From contig JAWKTB010000002.1 in assembly GCA_041402005.1 (NCBI GenBank), positions 248,001 through 312,000 on the forward strand: 64,000 nucleotides of DNA, written 5' to 3'. Origin of the DNA: JAJRXR01 sp041402005. Lineage in GTDB: Bacteria > Planctomycetota > Phycisphaerae > Phycisphaerales > UBA1924. Of this stretch, positions 49,315 through 56,642 are shown piece after piece. Within the stretch, counting starts at the first letter, position 1, and each line of letters opens with the position of its first letter. The position numbers and the translations under genes were made by a program. The notes below the pieces were generated by a model. It was not told the DNA's origin. It ran no database searches and saw only the letters and a list, made by a program, of their open reading frames with translations.

Positions 49315-49601
49315 TCGTCAACTCCTTCGAAAGCCCGCCCGCGGGCAGTACCCCCGCGTCCGATCGGACCCGGGGTCAACACCTCAGACAATACCCGACG
49401 CAGGTCCGAAACACCTCGGGCCACCCGGCTATTTCGCCAATCCGAGCCTCTGGCCAGCACACGCATGCCTCACTTGGGCCGAGGGCTCGATATCGGGCGG
49501 CAGCTCGTTCAGTCGGACCCTGGCGTGGCCGATAGGCGGGTTCGAGACCCCCCCACCCGGCAGGGTCGCGCGCGCCGTCGCGATGACAGGGAGCTGTTCG
49601 G

Positions 49602-51617
49602 ATGTCCACGCCCGAGCGTGAGGGAAACCCGCCCGCGATCCAGGATCGCGAGAACACGTTGACGGGGGCGCCCAACTCGCATCCTCAGGGCGAGGAGATC
49701 ATCGACGTCATCTCGGGCGTCCAGTCGCAGCTCGAGGCCCTTCGCAAGGCGCACGCCGAGCGTCAGAAGGCCCTGGCCGCCCTCGCCGCCCAGCGTCAGC
49801 AGATCGAGGAGGGGCAGCGCGCCCTCGAACGTCGCCGCCAGGAGATCGAGAGCGCCCGGGGCGAGCTCGACACGGGCTCGGAGCGCCTCAAGGCTCTGGA
49901 GCGCGAGCTCCTGGCCAGGACGGGCCAGCTCGACGAGCGCGAGGCCCGGATCGAGCAGGCGGCCAGCCACGTCGCGCAGTACGAGAAGTCGCTCGCGACG
50001 CGCACGCAGCAGCTCGAGGAGGAGGCCCAGCAGGCCGCCCGCCTGCGCGCCGAGCTCGAGGAGGTCCGCAAGGTCTCGGTCGAGCGGCGCGACCAGGTCG
50101 AGGCGCTCGAGAAGCGGATCGCCGAACTTGAGAAGGGCGACCCTGGCGCGGACGAGCGTCTCGCCCGGTCGACGGCGAAGATCGAGGCGCTCTCGACCCG
50201 CGTTCAGGACGCCGAGGGTGGTCTCGCGGCGCGCGACAAGCGGATCGCGGAGCTGCAAGCGGCCCTGCGGGAGGCGTCACAAGCCTCTCCCGAGTCGGAG
50301 AAGGAAAAGACCGAGCTCCGGCGTCTGCGCGCCCACATCGTCGAGATCGACAGGAAGGCCAAGCAGTCCGAGGAGCGGGCGGCGGCGCTTCAGAGCGAGC
50401 TCGAGGCGCGTGCGAAGGCGCTCGCCGAGGCCCGTGCGGCCATGGCCGAGGCCGGCAAGACGGCCCAGGCGCTCGAGGCGGCCAACAAGGCGCTCAAGGA
50501 GCGCAAGGGCGAGATCGAGGAACTCCGCCAGAAGCTCGAGCAGACCGAGGCGGAGGCCGCCGAGAACCTCAAGAAGGGCAAGGGCGTCAAGCTCGAGGCG
50601 ATCCGTCAGGAGAACGAGCAGCTCCTCGAGCGCGTCCATGAACTCGAGCAGGGCGGTGGCGGGGACGAGGCGCTCCAGCGCGAGGTCGAGTCGCTGCGTG
50701 CGGAGCTGGAGCGGACACGCCACGCCGAGGCCGAGCGATCGGGCATCCCGGTCGAGACGGCTCTGCGTCGCCGACGCCTGAAGCGTCAGAAGGCGCTGCT
50801 GCGCGAGCAGACACTCAAGCTGCGTCGCGCCAGCGAGGCGATCCGCGAGCGTCACGAGCAGTGCGAGCGGGTGCTGGCCAAGCGGGCGCAGCTCGCCGAG
50901 GCGCACCAGGCGATCGCCGAGAAGCAAGCCCAGCTCGCGAACGTCAAGGCGAAGTCCGGGGCGCTGTGGCTGACGCTGGGCCTGGTCACGATGACCGCGA
51001 TGCTCGCCGGCCTGAGCTGGCTCATCTCAGGACAGGTCGCCCCGGGCGAGTACGCGGCACGCGCCGTCATCGTCGCCGACGGCGGCTCACGCGAGCTCAC
51101 CCCCGAGCAACTCGGCTCCTGGCAGGTCTACCACGAGGACCTGACCCACGACCCACGCCTGCTCGAGAACGTCGCCGACCGCCTGGAGCGACGCGGCTTC
51201 CGCGACCTCAAGGACCTGCCCGCCCTCGGACGCCTCATCACCGACCAGCTCGACACCCAGTCGCCCTCGCCCGGGCGCCTGGAGTTCGAGCTCCGGGACA
51301 AGGGCGCGGGTCGCGTGCAGCGCGTCCTGGACACCTACGTCGTCGCGCTGGCGAGCGTCGCGAACCAGAACCGTGCCCGCCGGGCCGATGGCGCCACCAC
51401 GCGCATCGACGTCGCCTCCGAGGTCATCCCCGACCCCCTCGACAACACGCGGGTCATGACCGCGGGTGGGATCTTCGGCGGGAGCATGTTCATGACCCTC
51501 GTCGTGGGCGTCGGCGCATGGCGACGCATGGCACGCGCCAAGGAACGCTTCGAGCGCGACAGCCGCGTCGGCGTCCTCGAGGATGACTCCCAGTGGGTCG
51601 TCCCGGGCGACGCGTAA
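49602..51617 (+). CDS. Long coiled-coil protein with Wzz-like membrane end
   Basis: A 671-residue protein. Residues about 30-450 are one long, nearly uninterrupted coiled coil (Leu/Glu/Gln/Arg heptads); then come a first membrane segment (about 455-477), an outward domain of about 130 residues (480-610), a second segment (618-640) and a short cytoplasmic tail. The double-membrane topology with a periplasmic loop resembles Wzz co-polymerases, and the loop contains Y-x-A-x-A-V-I-V-A-D as in their start. The cytoplasmic coiled coil of this size is not typical. It is monocistronic and lies away from the exopolysaccharide locus. Function unknown. Confidence 0.8.
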   Translation: MSTPEREGNPPAIQDRENTLTGAPNSHPQGEEIIDVISGVQSQLEALRKAHAERQKALAALAAQRQQIEEGQRALERRRQEIESARGELDTGSERLKALERELLARTGQLDEREARIEQAASHVAQYEKSLATRTQQLEEEAQQAARLRAELEEVRKVSVERRDQVEALEKRIAELEKGDPGADERLARSTAKIEALSTRVQDAEGGLAARDKRIAELQAALREASQASPESEKEKTELRRLRAHIVEIDRKAKQSEERAAALQSELEARAKALAEARAAMAEAGKTAQALEAANKALKERKGEIEELRQKLEQTEAEAAENLKKGKGVKLEAIRQENEQLLERVHELEQGGGGDEALQREVESLRAELERTRHAEAERSGIPVETALRRRRLKRQKALLREQTLKLRRASEAIRERHEQCERVLAKRAQLAEAHQAIAEKQAQLANVKAKSGALWLTLGLVTMTAMLAGLSWLISGQVAPGEYAARAVIVADGGSRELTPEQLGSWQVYHEDLTHDPRLLENVADRLERRGFRDLKDLPALGRLITDQLDTQSPSPGRLEFELRDKGAGRVQRVLDTYVVALASVANQNRARRADGATTRIDVASEVIPDPLDNTRVMTAGGIFGGSMFMTLVVGVGAWRRMARAKERFERDSRVGVLEDDSQWVVPGDA

Positions 51618-51650
51618 ACGCCCGAATCGTCAACGAACATCAAAAGCGAT

Positions 51651-51676
51651 GCGGGCGGACCGAGAGGCCCGCCCGC
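51651..51676. terminator. Terminator hairpin between convergent genes
   Basis: GCGGGCGG (51651-51658) pairs with CCGCCCGC (51669-51676), loop of 10 bases. On the minus strand it is followed by ATCGCTTTTG; on the plus strand there is no T-tract. It lies between the coiled-coil gene and the anti-sigma gene. Confidence 0.6.
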
Positions 51677-51701
51677 GCGATCGATCATGAATGACGGTGG
51701 A

Positions 51702-52499
51702 TCAGGTCGTGCCCACCGTCTGGCGGAGCACCAACCGGTCCGGGCCCGAGCCCGAGACGCGAGTGATCCCGAGACGCCCGTCGCGGATGTGCTCGAGCGG
51801 GGCCTCGAGCGTGCTGAACCGCCCGTCGGCGTGGAAGGACGCGATCTCCCCCACGACGTTGTCGGCGTCGTCGAGCACCACCAGGCGGTAGTCGCCCTGC
51901 TCCTGTGCGCCCACGTTCAGGTGGTACACCCTGGCGATGTTCCAGTCCGGGTTGATGACGACGGTCGCCGCGGCCTGGCTCTCGTCGTTCCCCACCGGCA
52001 GCATGTGGATCAACTCGGTGTTCGGATCGAGCAACAGGTCGTGCACGTACTCGGGGCCGATCCGGTTGTGCAGCTGGGCGAGCTGCGTCTCGTTGTTCAG
52101 CGTGTTGAAGTCCATCTGGATCTGGGTGATGGAGACACCCAGGATGGCGACGATGACGGCCATCGCGATCGCCGACGAGCGCCACACCCAGCTCACGCGT
52201 GGCCCACGCGACAGGCGGGGCGCGACGCGACCCGGCGCGTGCCGGACCGCGGGCGTCGGCTGGCGCGTCCCGATCGCCTCGCGGACCGCGGCGAGCACGC
52301 GATCGCGCAGCTCGTCCCGGGGCTCCACGTCCGGCAACAGGTCCGTCAAGTCCGCCAGACGGGATTGCTCCCGGCGAACCTGCTCGCGGATCGACTCGGG
52401 CGCTCGGGCGAACTCACGCTCGAACCCTTCTTGCTCATGGGGCTCGAGGAGCCCGAGCGAGTCGAGAATCGTCAGCTCGAGAAGTTCACGCGTGCTCAT
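51702..52499 (-). CDS. Transmembrane anti-sigma factor (RskA-like)
   Basis: A 265-residue membrane protein. The cytoplasmic part (about 1-105) starts E-L-L-E-L-T-I-L-D-S-L-G-L-L-E-P-H-E-Q-E-G-F-E-R-E-F, an acidic helical sigma-binding domain typical of RskA-like anti-sigma factors. One membrane helix (106-126) is followed by an extracytoplasmic domain of about 135 residues (V-V-I-N-P-D-W-N-I-A-R-V-Y and D-A-D-N-V-V-G). There is no zinc-binding H-x3-C-x2-C motif. The start overlaps the stop of the sigma gene by four bases, so the two are made together. Confidence 0.87.
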   Translation of the reverse strand: MSTRELLELTILDSLGLLEPHEQEGFEREFARAPESIREQVRREQSRLADLTDLLPDVEPRDELRDRVLAAVREAIGTRQPTPAVRHAPGRVAPRLSRGPRVSWVWRSSAIAMAVIVAILGVSITQIQMDFNTLNNETQLAQLHNRIGPEYVHDLLLDPNTELIHMLPVGNDESQAAATVVINPDWNIARVYHLNVGAQEQGDYRLVVLDDADNVVGEIASFHADGRFSTLEAPLEHIRDGRLGITRVSGSGPDRLVLRQTVGTT

Positions 52500-53173
52500 G
52501 CCGTCATTTCCTCACTCGTTCGCTCGCGGAGTCTGACCAACGCCCGGCTCAGCGCGGACTTGATGGTGCCGAGGGGCGTGTTGAGCTCCTCGCCGATCTG
52601 TCGCAGTGTCTGCCCGCCCAGGTAGGCGCGGGTCACGACGGTGCGCTGCAGCTCGGGGAGCGCATCGATCTTCTTCATCAGGCTCTGGAAGCTCTCGTCA
52701 CGCTCGAGGTGAGCGCCCTGGGCCGGGGGCGCGGTCCCCGCCGAGACACCGGACGCCGCCGACGGCTCGAACTCGTCCAGGCTTCCCGCCTTGATCCGTG
52801 CCCGACGCCGACGCAGCTTGTCCACCAAGTGCCGACGCGAGATGAGCATCACCCACGTCACCAGCGCCGCCCGGGTCGGGTCGTACCGACCGGCGGTGCG
52901 CCACAGGCGGACGAAGATCTCCTGGACCGCGTCCTCCGCCTCGGCCCGCCCGGGCATGGCCTGGAACGCCATGCGGTACACCAACGACCCGAACCGGTCG
53001 TACAGCTCCGCGACGGCTGTTTCCTCGTTGGCGGCGATTCGCTGCATCAGGTCGAGATCGGCGTCTTCCTGACGGACCGAGGCGTCGGCGCCCTTCGCCT
53101 TGCCGCGCTCCGCCCCGCTCCCGCGCCCCGGGCCGCTTGTCGGCTCGCCCGGATCACGGTCGCGGTCGTTCAT
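52496..53173 (-). CDS. ECF-subfamily RNA polymerase sigma factor
   Basis: A 225-residue extracytoplasmic-function sigma factor. Region 2 (about 55-115): V-Y-R-M-A-F-Q-A-M-P-G-R-A-E-A-E-D-A-V-Q-E-I-F-V-R-L-W. Region 4 (about 165-220): L-P-E-L-Q-R-T-V-V-T-R-A-Y-L-G-G-Q-T-L-R-Q-I-G-E-E-L-N-T-P-L-G-T-I-K-S-A-L-S-R-A-L, the helix-turn-helix for -35 recognition. The N-terminal 30 residues are a Gly/Arg-rich extension. It is followed by its own transmembrane anti-sigma, so it probably responds to an envelope signal. A palindrome in the divergent control region (53305-53331) might be bound. Confidence 0.93.
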   Translation of the reverse strand: MNDRDRDPGEPTSGPGRGSGAERGKAKGADASVRQEDADLDLMQRIAANEETAVAELYDRFGSLVYRMAFQAMPGRAEAEDAVQEIFVRLWRTAGRYDPTRAALVTWVMLISRRHLVDKLRRRRARIKAGSLDEFEPSAASGVSAGTAPPAQGAHLERDESFQSLMKKIDALPELQRTVVTRAYLGGQTLRQIGEELNTPLGTIKSALSRALVRLRERTSEEMTA

Positions 53174-53475
53174 ACTCACACCCACGGAATCGGACAGGAC
53201 ACACCCCGCCCGCAGCGTCCCGGAGACCCCCGGTCGCCATCCTCTGATACGCATTGTCCCCAGACGGGATGCCCTTGTCGCCCTGGAATTTGCCCGGTTC
53301 TCCACCCCTAATATTCGCTATTTGATAGGGGAATGGGAATTAGGGACTCCGCCCCAGGCCTGGGGTGGAGATTCCGCCCGGGCCACGACGCCTCGGTCTT
53401 GTGCCGCCGAGGGCGGTCGAATACCCTTTGTGGGTGAGGCGACGCCCCCGCGGGCGCCGTGCCAAGGAGATAGTT
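53174..53475. other. 302-base divergent control region (sigma factor / prepilin-like gene)
   Basis: It holds an A/T-rich core (ATATTCGCTATTTGA) between CCCCTA and TAGGGG, then GC-rich sequence up to the GTG start at 53476 with its AAGGAGA site. Apart from this, I see no gene. Confidence 0.5.
53305..53331. promoter_or_regulatory. Operator-like palindrome CCCCTA-N15-TAGGGG
   Basis: CCCCTA (53305-53310) and its exact complement TAGGGG (53326-53331) flank a 15-base A/T-rich spacer in the divergent region of the sigma/anti-sigma pair and the prepilin-like gene. The spacing suits a dimeric regulator binding one face of the helix or two turns. No repressor is identified. Confidence 0.45.
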
Positions 53476-54264
53476 GTGTCCGGGTCTGGGGGTCTCAGTT
53501 CGATCTCGATCCGACGTGGGGGGCAGCGTCCCGCCGCCCGGGGCTTCAGCCTCGTGGATGTCTTGTTCTCGATCGGGGTTATCGCGGTCCTCATCGCCCT
53601 GCTGATGCCCTCGATGGGGCGGGTCCGGGAGTTGGCCCGCCAGTCCGTGTGCGCCTCGAACATGCGACAGTCGGGCATCGGCATTCACATGTTCGCGGAT
53701 CGCCACGACAGCCTCCTCCCGCCCAGCGTCTTCATCGACCGCGACAGCGACCAGACGCGGAACATCCCGGAGGCGGTCGCGCAGCGGTACACGATCCTCA
53801 TCCACATCAGGACGACGCCGCACCTGGGCGCCCCGTCGAGCGCCGGCATGTGGGACGGGCTCGGCAAGCTGTACGAGGACTCGATCCTCCCCGCGGGCGC
53901 CGTCTTCTACTGCCCATCGTACAAGGGCGAGAACACGTACTCGAAGTACGCGGGGCAGATCAACCGCGGGGTCGGCCAGATCTTCTCGAACTACCAGTAC
54001 CGCGGGAAGGGCCCGCGCGGTCGCAAGAAGCTCTACCAGCTCGATCCCGGCGTCGCCCTGGTCGCCGACGCCATGGCCGACGAGGAGTACTTCAACCACG
54101 ACGCGGGCTTCAACGTCCTGCGCGTGGATCACTCGGTGAGTTGGTTCCCGGACACGGGGGGCGAGGTCGCCGAGCGACTGGCCGCGACGGCGTTTGACGA
54201 TAATGACGACGCGCTGCCGCTGGTCTGGCACATGTTCGATCGCGGGAACGCCGCCGGCGACTGA
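53476..54264 (+). CDS. Prepilin-type protein (DUF1559-like)
   Basis: A 262-residue protein with a prepilin-like N-terminus: basic leader, then G23-F-S-L-V-D and a 20-residue hydrophobic helix (V-L-F-S-I-G-V-I-A-V-L-I-A-L-L-M-P). Cleavage after G23 by a prepilin peptidase is expected; the usual Glu at +5 is Asp28. The head (about 50-262) resembles the DUF1559/'general secretion H-type' proteins abundant in planctomycetes (N-M-R-Q-S-G-I-G near 65, and a W-F-P-D-T-G-G late motif). The GTG start is fixed by AAGGAGA five bases upstream. It is followed after 30 bases by the cyclophilin gene. Role in pseudopili or secretion is inferred. Confidence 0.83.
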   Translation: MSGSGGLSSISIRRGGQRPAARGFSLVDVLFSIGVIAVLIALLMPSMGRVRELARQSVCASNMRQSGIGIHMFADRHDSLLPPSVFIDRDSDQTRNIPEAVAQRYTILIHIRTTPHLGAPSSAGMWDGLGKLYEDSILPAGAVFYCPSYKGENTYSKYAGQINRGVGQIFSNYQYRGKGPRGRKKLYQLDPGVALVADAMADEEYFNHDAGFNVLRVDHSVSWFPDTGGEVAERLAATAFDDNDDALPLVWHMFDRGNAAGD

Positions 54265-54283
54265 TCAAGCGCCGTCCTCTCCC

Positions 54284-54294
54284 TACAGTCGTGC
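54284..54294 (+). promoter_or_regulatory. Leaderless -10 element (TACAGT) of the cyclophilin gene
   Basis: TACAGT (54284-54289) is five bases before the ATG at 54295; no ribosome site. Confidence 0.5.
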
Positions 54295-55377
54295 ATGACC
54301 CGAACCCGATGCCCCTCGGGGGCGACGCCGCATGCCGTGACCCGCCTGGCGCTCGTGCTGGCGCTGCTTGCCATTCCCCGCGTCGCGCTGTCGCAGCTCC
54401 AGCCCGAGCGGCTGTACTACGGGCGCGATCGGGCGGCGCCGATGGTCGTCGAGGTCCCCGAAGGCTTCGCCGGCGAGGCGCGGATCGCGCTGTTCGAGCC
54501 CGGGGGCGAGTCGCCCATCGACTCGGCGCCCGCCGCCGCCGGGCGCGTCGACGTCGCGGCGCTCTTCCCCACGCTCTGGACCGCGGACGATCCGAGACTT
54601 GTCTACGCCCAGCTCGAGCTCGACGGCGTGCCCGTCGGGGCGCCGGTGGTGCTCCAGCCCCTGCTCACGCCCAACACCGCCGCCAACGTCTCGCCCCAGA
54701 ACCCCCTCCAGCCGACGTTCGGGCGCGGCACGCCCCTGTTCGAGGACGACCGCCTCGCGCTCATGGCCCGCTCGGGGCTCGCCGAGAGCCCGGAACGCTC
54801 CGTCACCTTCTCCGGCATGCGCGCCTACGTGGACAAGCAGGTCGTCTTCGACACCAGCGCCGGGGAGATCGTCTTCCGGATGCGCCCGGACGTCGCGCCC
54901 GACACCGTCTTCAACTTCCTTCACCTCGTCGAGGGCGGCTTCTACACCGACGTCATCTTCCACCGTGTCGTCGCCCAACTGCCGGGCGGGGCGCCCTTCG
55001 TCATCCAGTGCGGCGACCCCACCGGCACGGGCTCGGGCGGGCCCGGCTACTTCATCGATCTCGAGAAGTCGACGCTCCCCCACGACTTCGGCGTGCTCTC
55101 GATGGCCCGCTCCAACGACCCGAACACCAACGGCTCGCAGGTCTTCGTCTGCCTCAGCCGCGAAGGGACGGCCAGGCTCGACGGGCTCTACACCTCGTTC
55201 GCCGAGACGGTCGCGGGCGCGGATGTCATCCTGAAGATCGCCTCGGTCGAGACGGGCGACGCCGACCGCCCGATCGAACCGCCGGTCATCCGGTCCGCCA
55301 GGTTGGTGGATGCGCCGCCCTTCGGGAGCCGCCCGTCGCCGGTCACGCGCCCCGAGCCCGAGCCCGTCGATCGCTGA
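54295..55377 (+). CDS. Secreted peptidyl-prolyl isomerase (cyclophilin)
   Basis: A 360-residue exported protein: signal peptide about 1-33 (ends R-V-A-L-S-Q). An N-terminal domain of unknown kind (about 35-170) precedes a cyclophilin domain (about 178-320). The active-site pattern is present: N-F-L-H-L-V-E-G-G-F-Y-T-D-V-I-F-H-R-V-V, with F-H-R and the downstream F-V-I-Q-C-G-D-P-T-G-T-G-S-G-G-P-G-Y, then G-S-Q-V-F-V-C-L. It should fold periplasmic or surface proteins. Independent promoter (TACAGT just upstream), no ribosome site. The C-terminus is Pro-rich. Confidence 0.92.
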   Translation: MTRTRCPSGATPHAVTRLALVLALLAIPRVALSQLQPERLYYGRDRAAPMVVEVPEGFAGEARIALFEPGGESPIDSAPAAAGRVDVAALFPTLWTADDPRLVYAQLELDGVPVGAPVVLQPLLTPNTAANVSPQNPLQPTFGRGTPLFEDDRLALMARSGLAESPERSVTFSGMRAYVDKQVVFDTSAGEIVFRMRPDVAPDTVFNFLHLVEGGFYTDVIFHRVVAQLPGGAPFVIQCGDPTGTGSGGPGYFIDLEKSTLPHDFGVLSMARSNDPNTNGSQVFVCLSREGTARLDGLYTSFAETVAGADVILKIASVETGDADRPIEPPVIRSARLVDAPPFGSRPSPVTRPEPEPVDR

Positions 55378-55387
55378 GGATCGCTCG

Positions 55388-56350
55388 CTAGAACGAGAGC
55401 CCGACCGAGAGCCCGACCATCGGCGCCGGCTGCACCTCGTCCGACGAGAGGTGCCCGCCCGCGGCGTTCATCAGCTCGATGTCGTGGTAGACGACGAACC
55501 CGCCGGTGAGCGCGATCGTGACGTGCTCGCTGGGCGTGTACGCCGCCCGCCCCGCGACCATGACGCGGAATACGTCCGTGAGCCCGTTGGGGACGGGGCC
55601 GTTCTTGTCGAGGCGGAAGCGCTGCGAGTAGAACCCCGCGCCCAGCCCCACGTTCCACTGGTCGTTGAGCTTGTACGAGAGCAGGTAGAGCACCTGGTCC
55701 ACCTGCGCCTCGGACGCGAACCGCCAGCGCTCGTCGATCTTCCAGTCGATCGTGGGGATCGGGATGACGAGCACATCGTCCTCGAGCTGCGAGGAGACGA
55801 GCAGGGAGAGGCCGACGGAGAAGGAGTCGCTGAAGGCGTACTGGAAGCCGCCGACGGCGCTGAAGGTGATCGTGTCGCCGAAGTCGGCGCCGCTCTCGCC
55901 CGCGCTGCGGACATGGGCGCCGACGATGATGGACCAGTGCTCGTCGATTCGCTTCGAGTAGACGAGGCCGAGCCCGCCGACGGAGAGGTCGGAGAAGGGT
56001 TCGCTTGTGCCGGCGATGAGCCCGGTGGCGCCGTCGAAGTCGTAGTGCCAGTACGCCCCGCTCGTGACGAGCGTGATCCTGGAGGTCCGGTCGATCGCGT
56101 ACGAGAGGTCGGCGGACGCCGCGGCGAAGAAGATGTCCAGGTCGCCCGGGCCCCGATCGAGGTCCCCCTCGCCGATGTACCCGCTGGAGAGGTTCAGAGA
56201 GAGCGACCAACGCGAGGCGGGCGCGAGCGCTTCATCGCCCGCGGCGTTCTCGTCGCTCGTCCGGTCTTGGGCGGGAGCGAACCCGCACGCAAGGCCAAGG
56301 GCAAGGAGGGCGGCCCCAGAAACGCCGGTCCATCGGTTTGTCTGACGCAT
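55388..56350 (-). CDS. Outer-membrane beta-barrel-like protein
   Basis: A 320-residue exported protein. Signal peptide 1-27 (G-F-A-P-A-Q). The rest alternates aromatic/hydrophobic and polar residues in beta-strands (S-L-S-L-N-L-S-S-G-Y-I-G-E-G, D-L-S-V-G-G-L-G-L-V-Y-S-K-R, F-G-D-T-I-T-F-S-A-V-G-G-F-Q-Y-A) and ends with G-L-S-V-G-L-S-F, a terminal-Phe outer-membrane signature. It looks like DUF6268-type porin-like proteins of planctomycetes. No pore specificity can be read. It is 10 bases from the end of the convergent cyclophilin gene. Confidence 0.8.
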   Translation of the reverse strand: MRQTNRWTGVSGAALLALGLACGFAPAQDRTSDENAAGDEALAPASRWSLSLNLSSGYIGEGDLDRGPGDLDIFFAAASADLSYAIDRTSRITLVTSGAYWHYDFDGATGLIAGTSEPFSDLSVGGLGLVYSKRIDEHWSIIVGAHVRSAGESGADFGDTITFSAVGGFQYAFSDSFSVGLSLLVSSQLEDDVLVIPIPTIDWKIDERWRFASEAQVDQVLYLLSYKLNDQWNVGLGAGFYSQRFRLDKNGPVPNGLTDVFRVMVAGRAAYTPSEHVTIALTGGFVVYHDIELMNAAGGHLSSDEVQPAPMVGLSVGLSF

Positions 56351-56410
56351 CGTGCTCTCCGTGCACCCGGTGGGGCGGATGGTACCGCCCTGGGGCGATC
56401 GGCGCACGGC

Positions 56411-56416
56411 TAGACT
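56411..56416 (+). promoter_or_regulatory. Putative -10 element (TAGACT) of tRNA-Ala
   Basis: TAGACT sits 28 bases upstream of the first base of the mature tRNA, an expected distance for a short 5' leader removed by RNase P. The same hexamer is used by ispF. Confidence 0.5.
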
Positions 56417-56444
56417 CCCCGCGCGCCCCCCGGGGCGTGCGACC

Positions 56445-56517
56445 GGGGCGGTAGCTCAATTGGTAGAGCGCCAGCTTTGCAAGCTGGAAGTTCGGGGTTC
56501 GAGTCCCCGTCGCTCCA
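56445..56517 (+). tRNA. tRNA-Ala (anticodon TGC)
   Basis: Standard cloverleaf of 73 bases. Acceptor GGGGCGG/TCGCTCC includes the G3-U70 wobble pair, the main alanine identity element. D arm GCTC-AATTGGTA-GAGC; anticodon arm CCAGC-TTTGCAA-GCTGG with TGC; T arm CGGGG-TTCGAGT-CCCCG. CCA not encoded (ATTG follows). Confidence 0.97.
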
Positions 56518-56642
56518 TTGCCCATCGCAGTTTGGCGGATCGGAACCGTCCCGTGCCGCCGGGCGAAAACGCCCTAGTGGCTCGCCGCCGCGGGCTGTAT
56601 CCTGCCCCTGGGCTCACACGGTACATCAGAGGGATTCAGATC

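Noticed and set aside
49537..49565. GGTTCGAGACCCC string resembling a tRNA T arm
   Set aside because: No acceptor, D or anticodon arms can be built around it.
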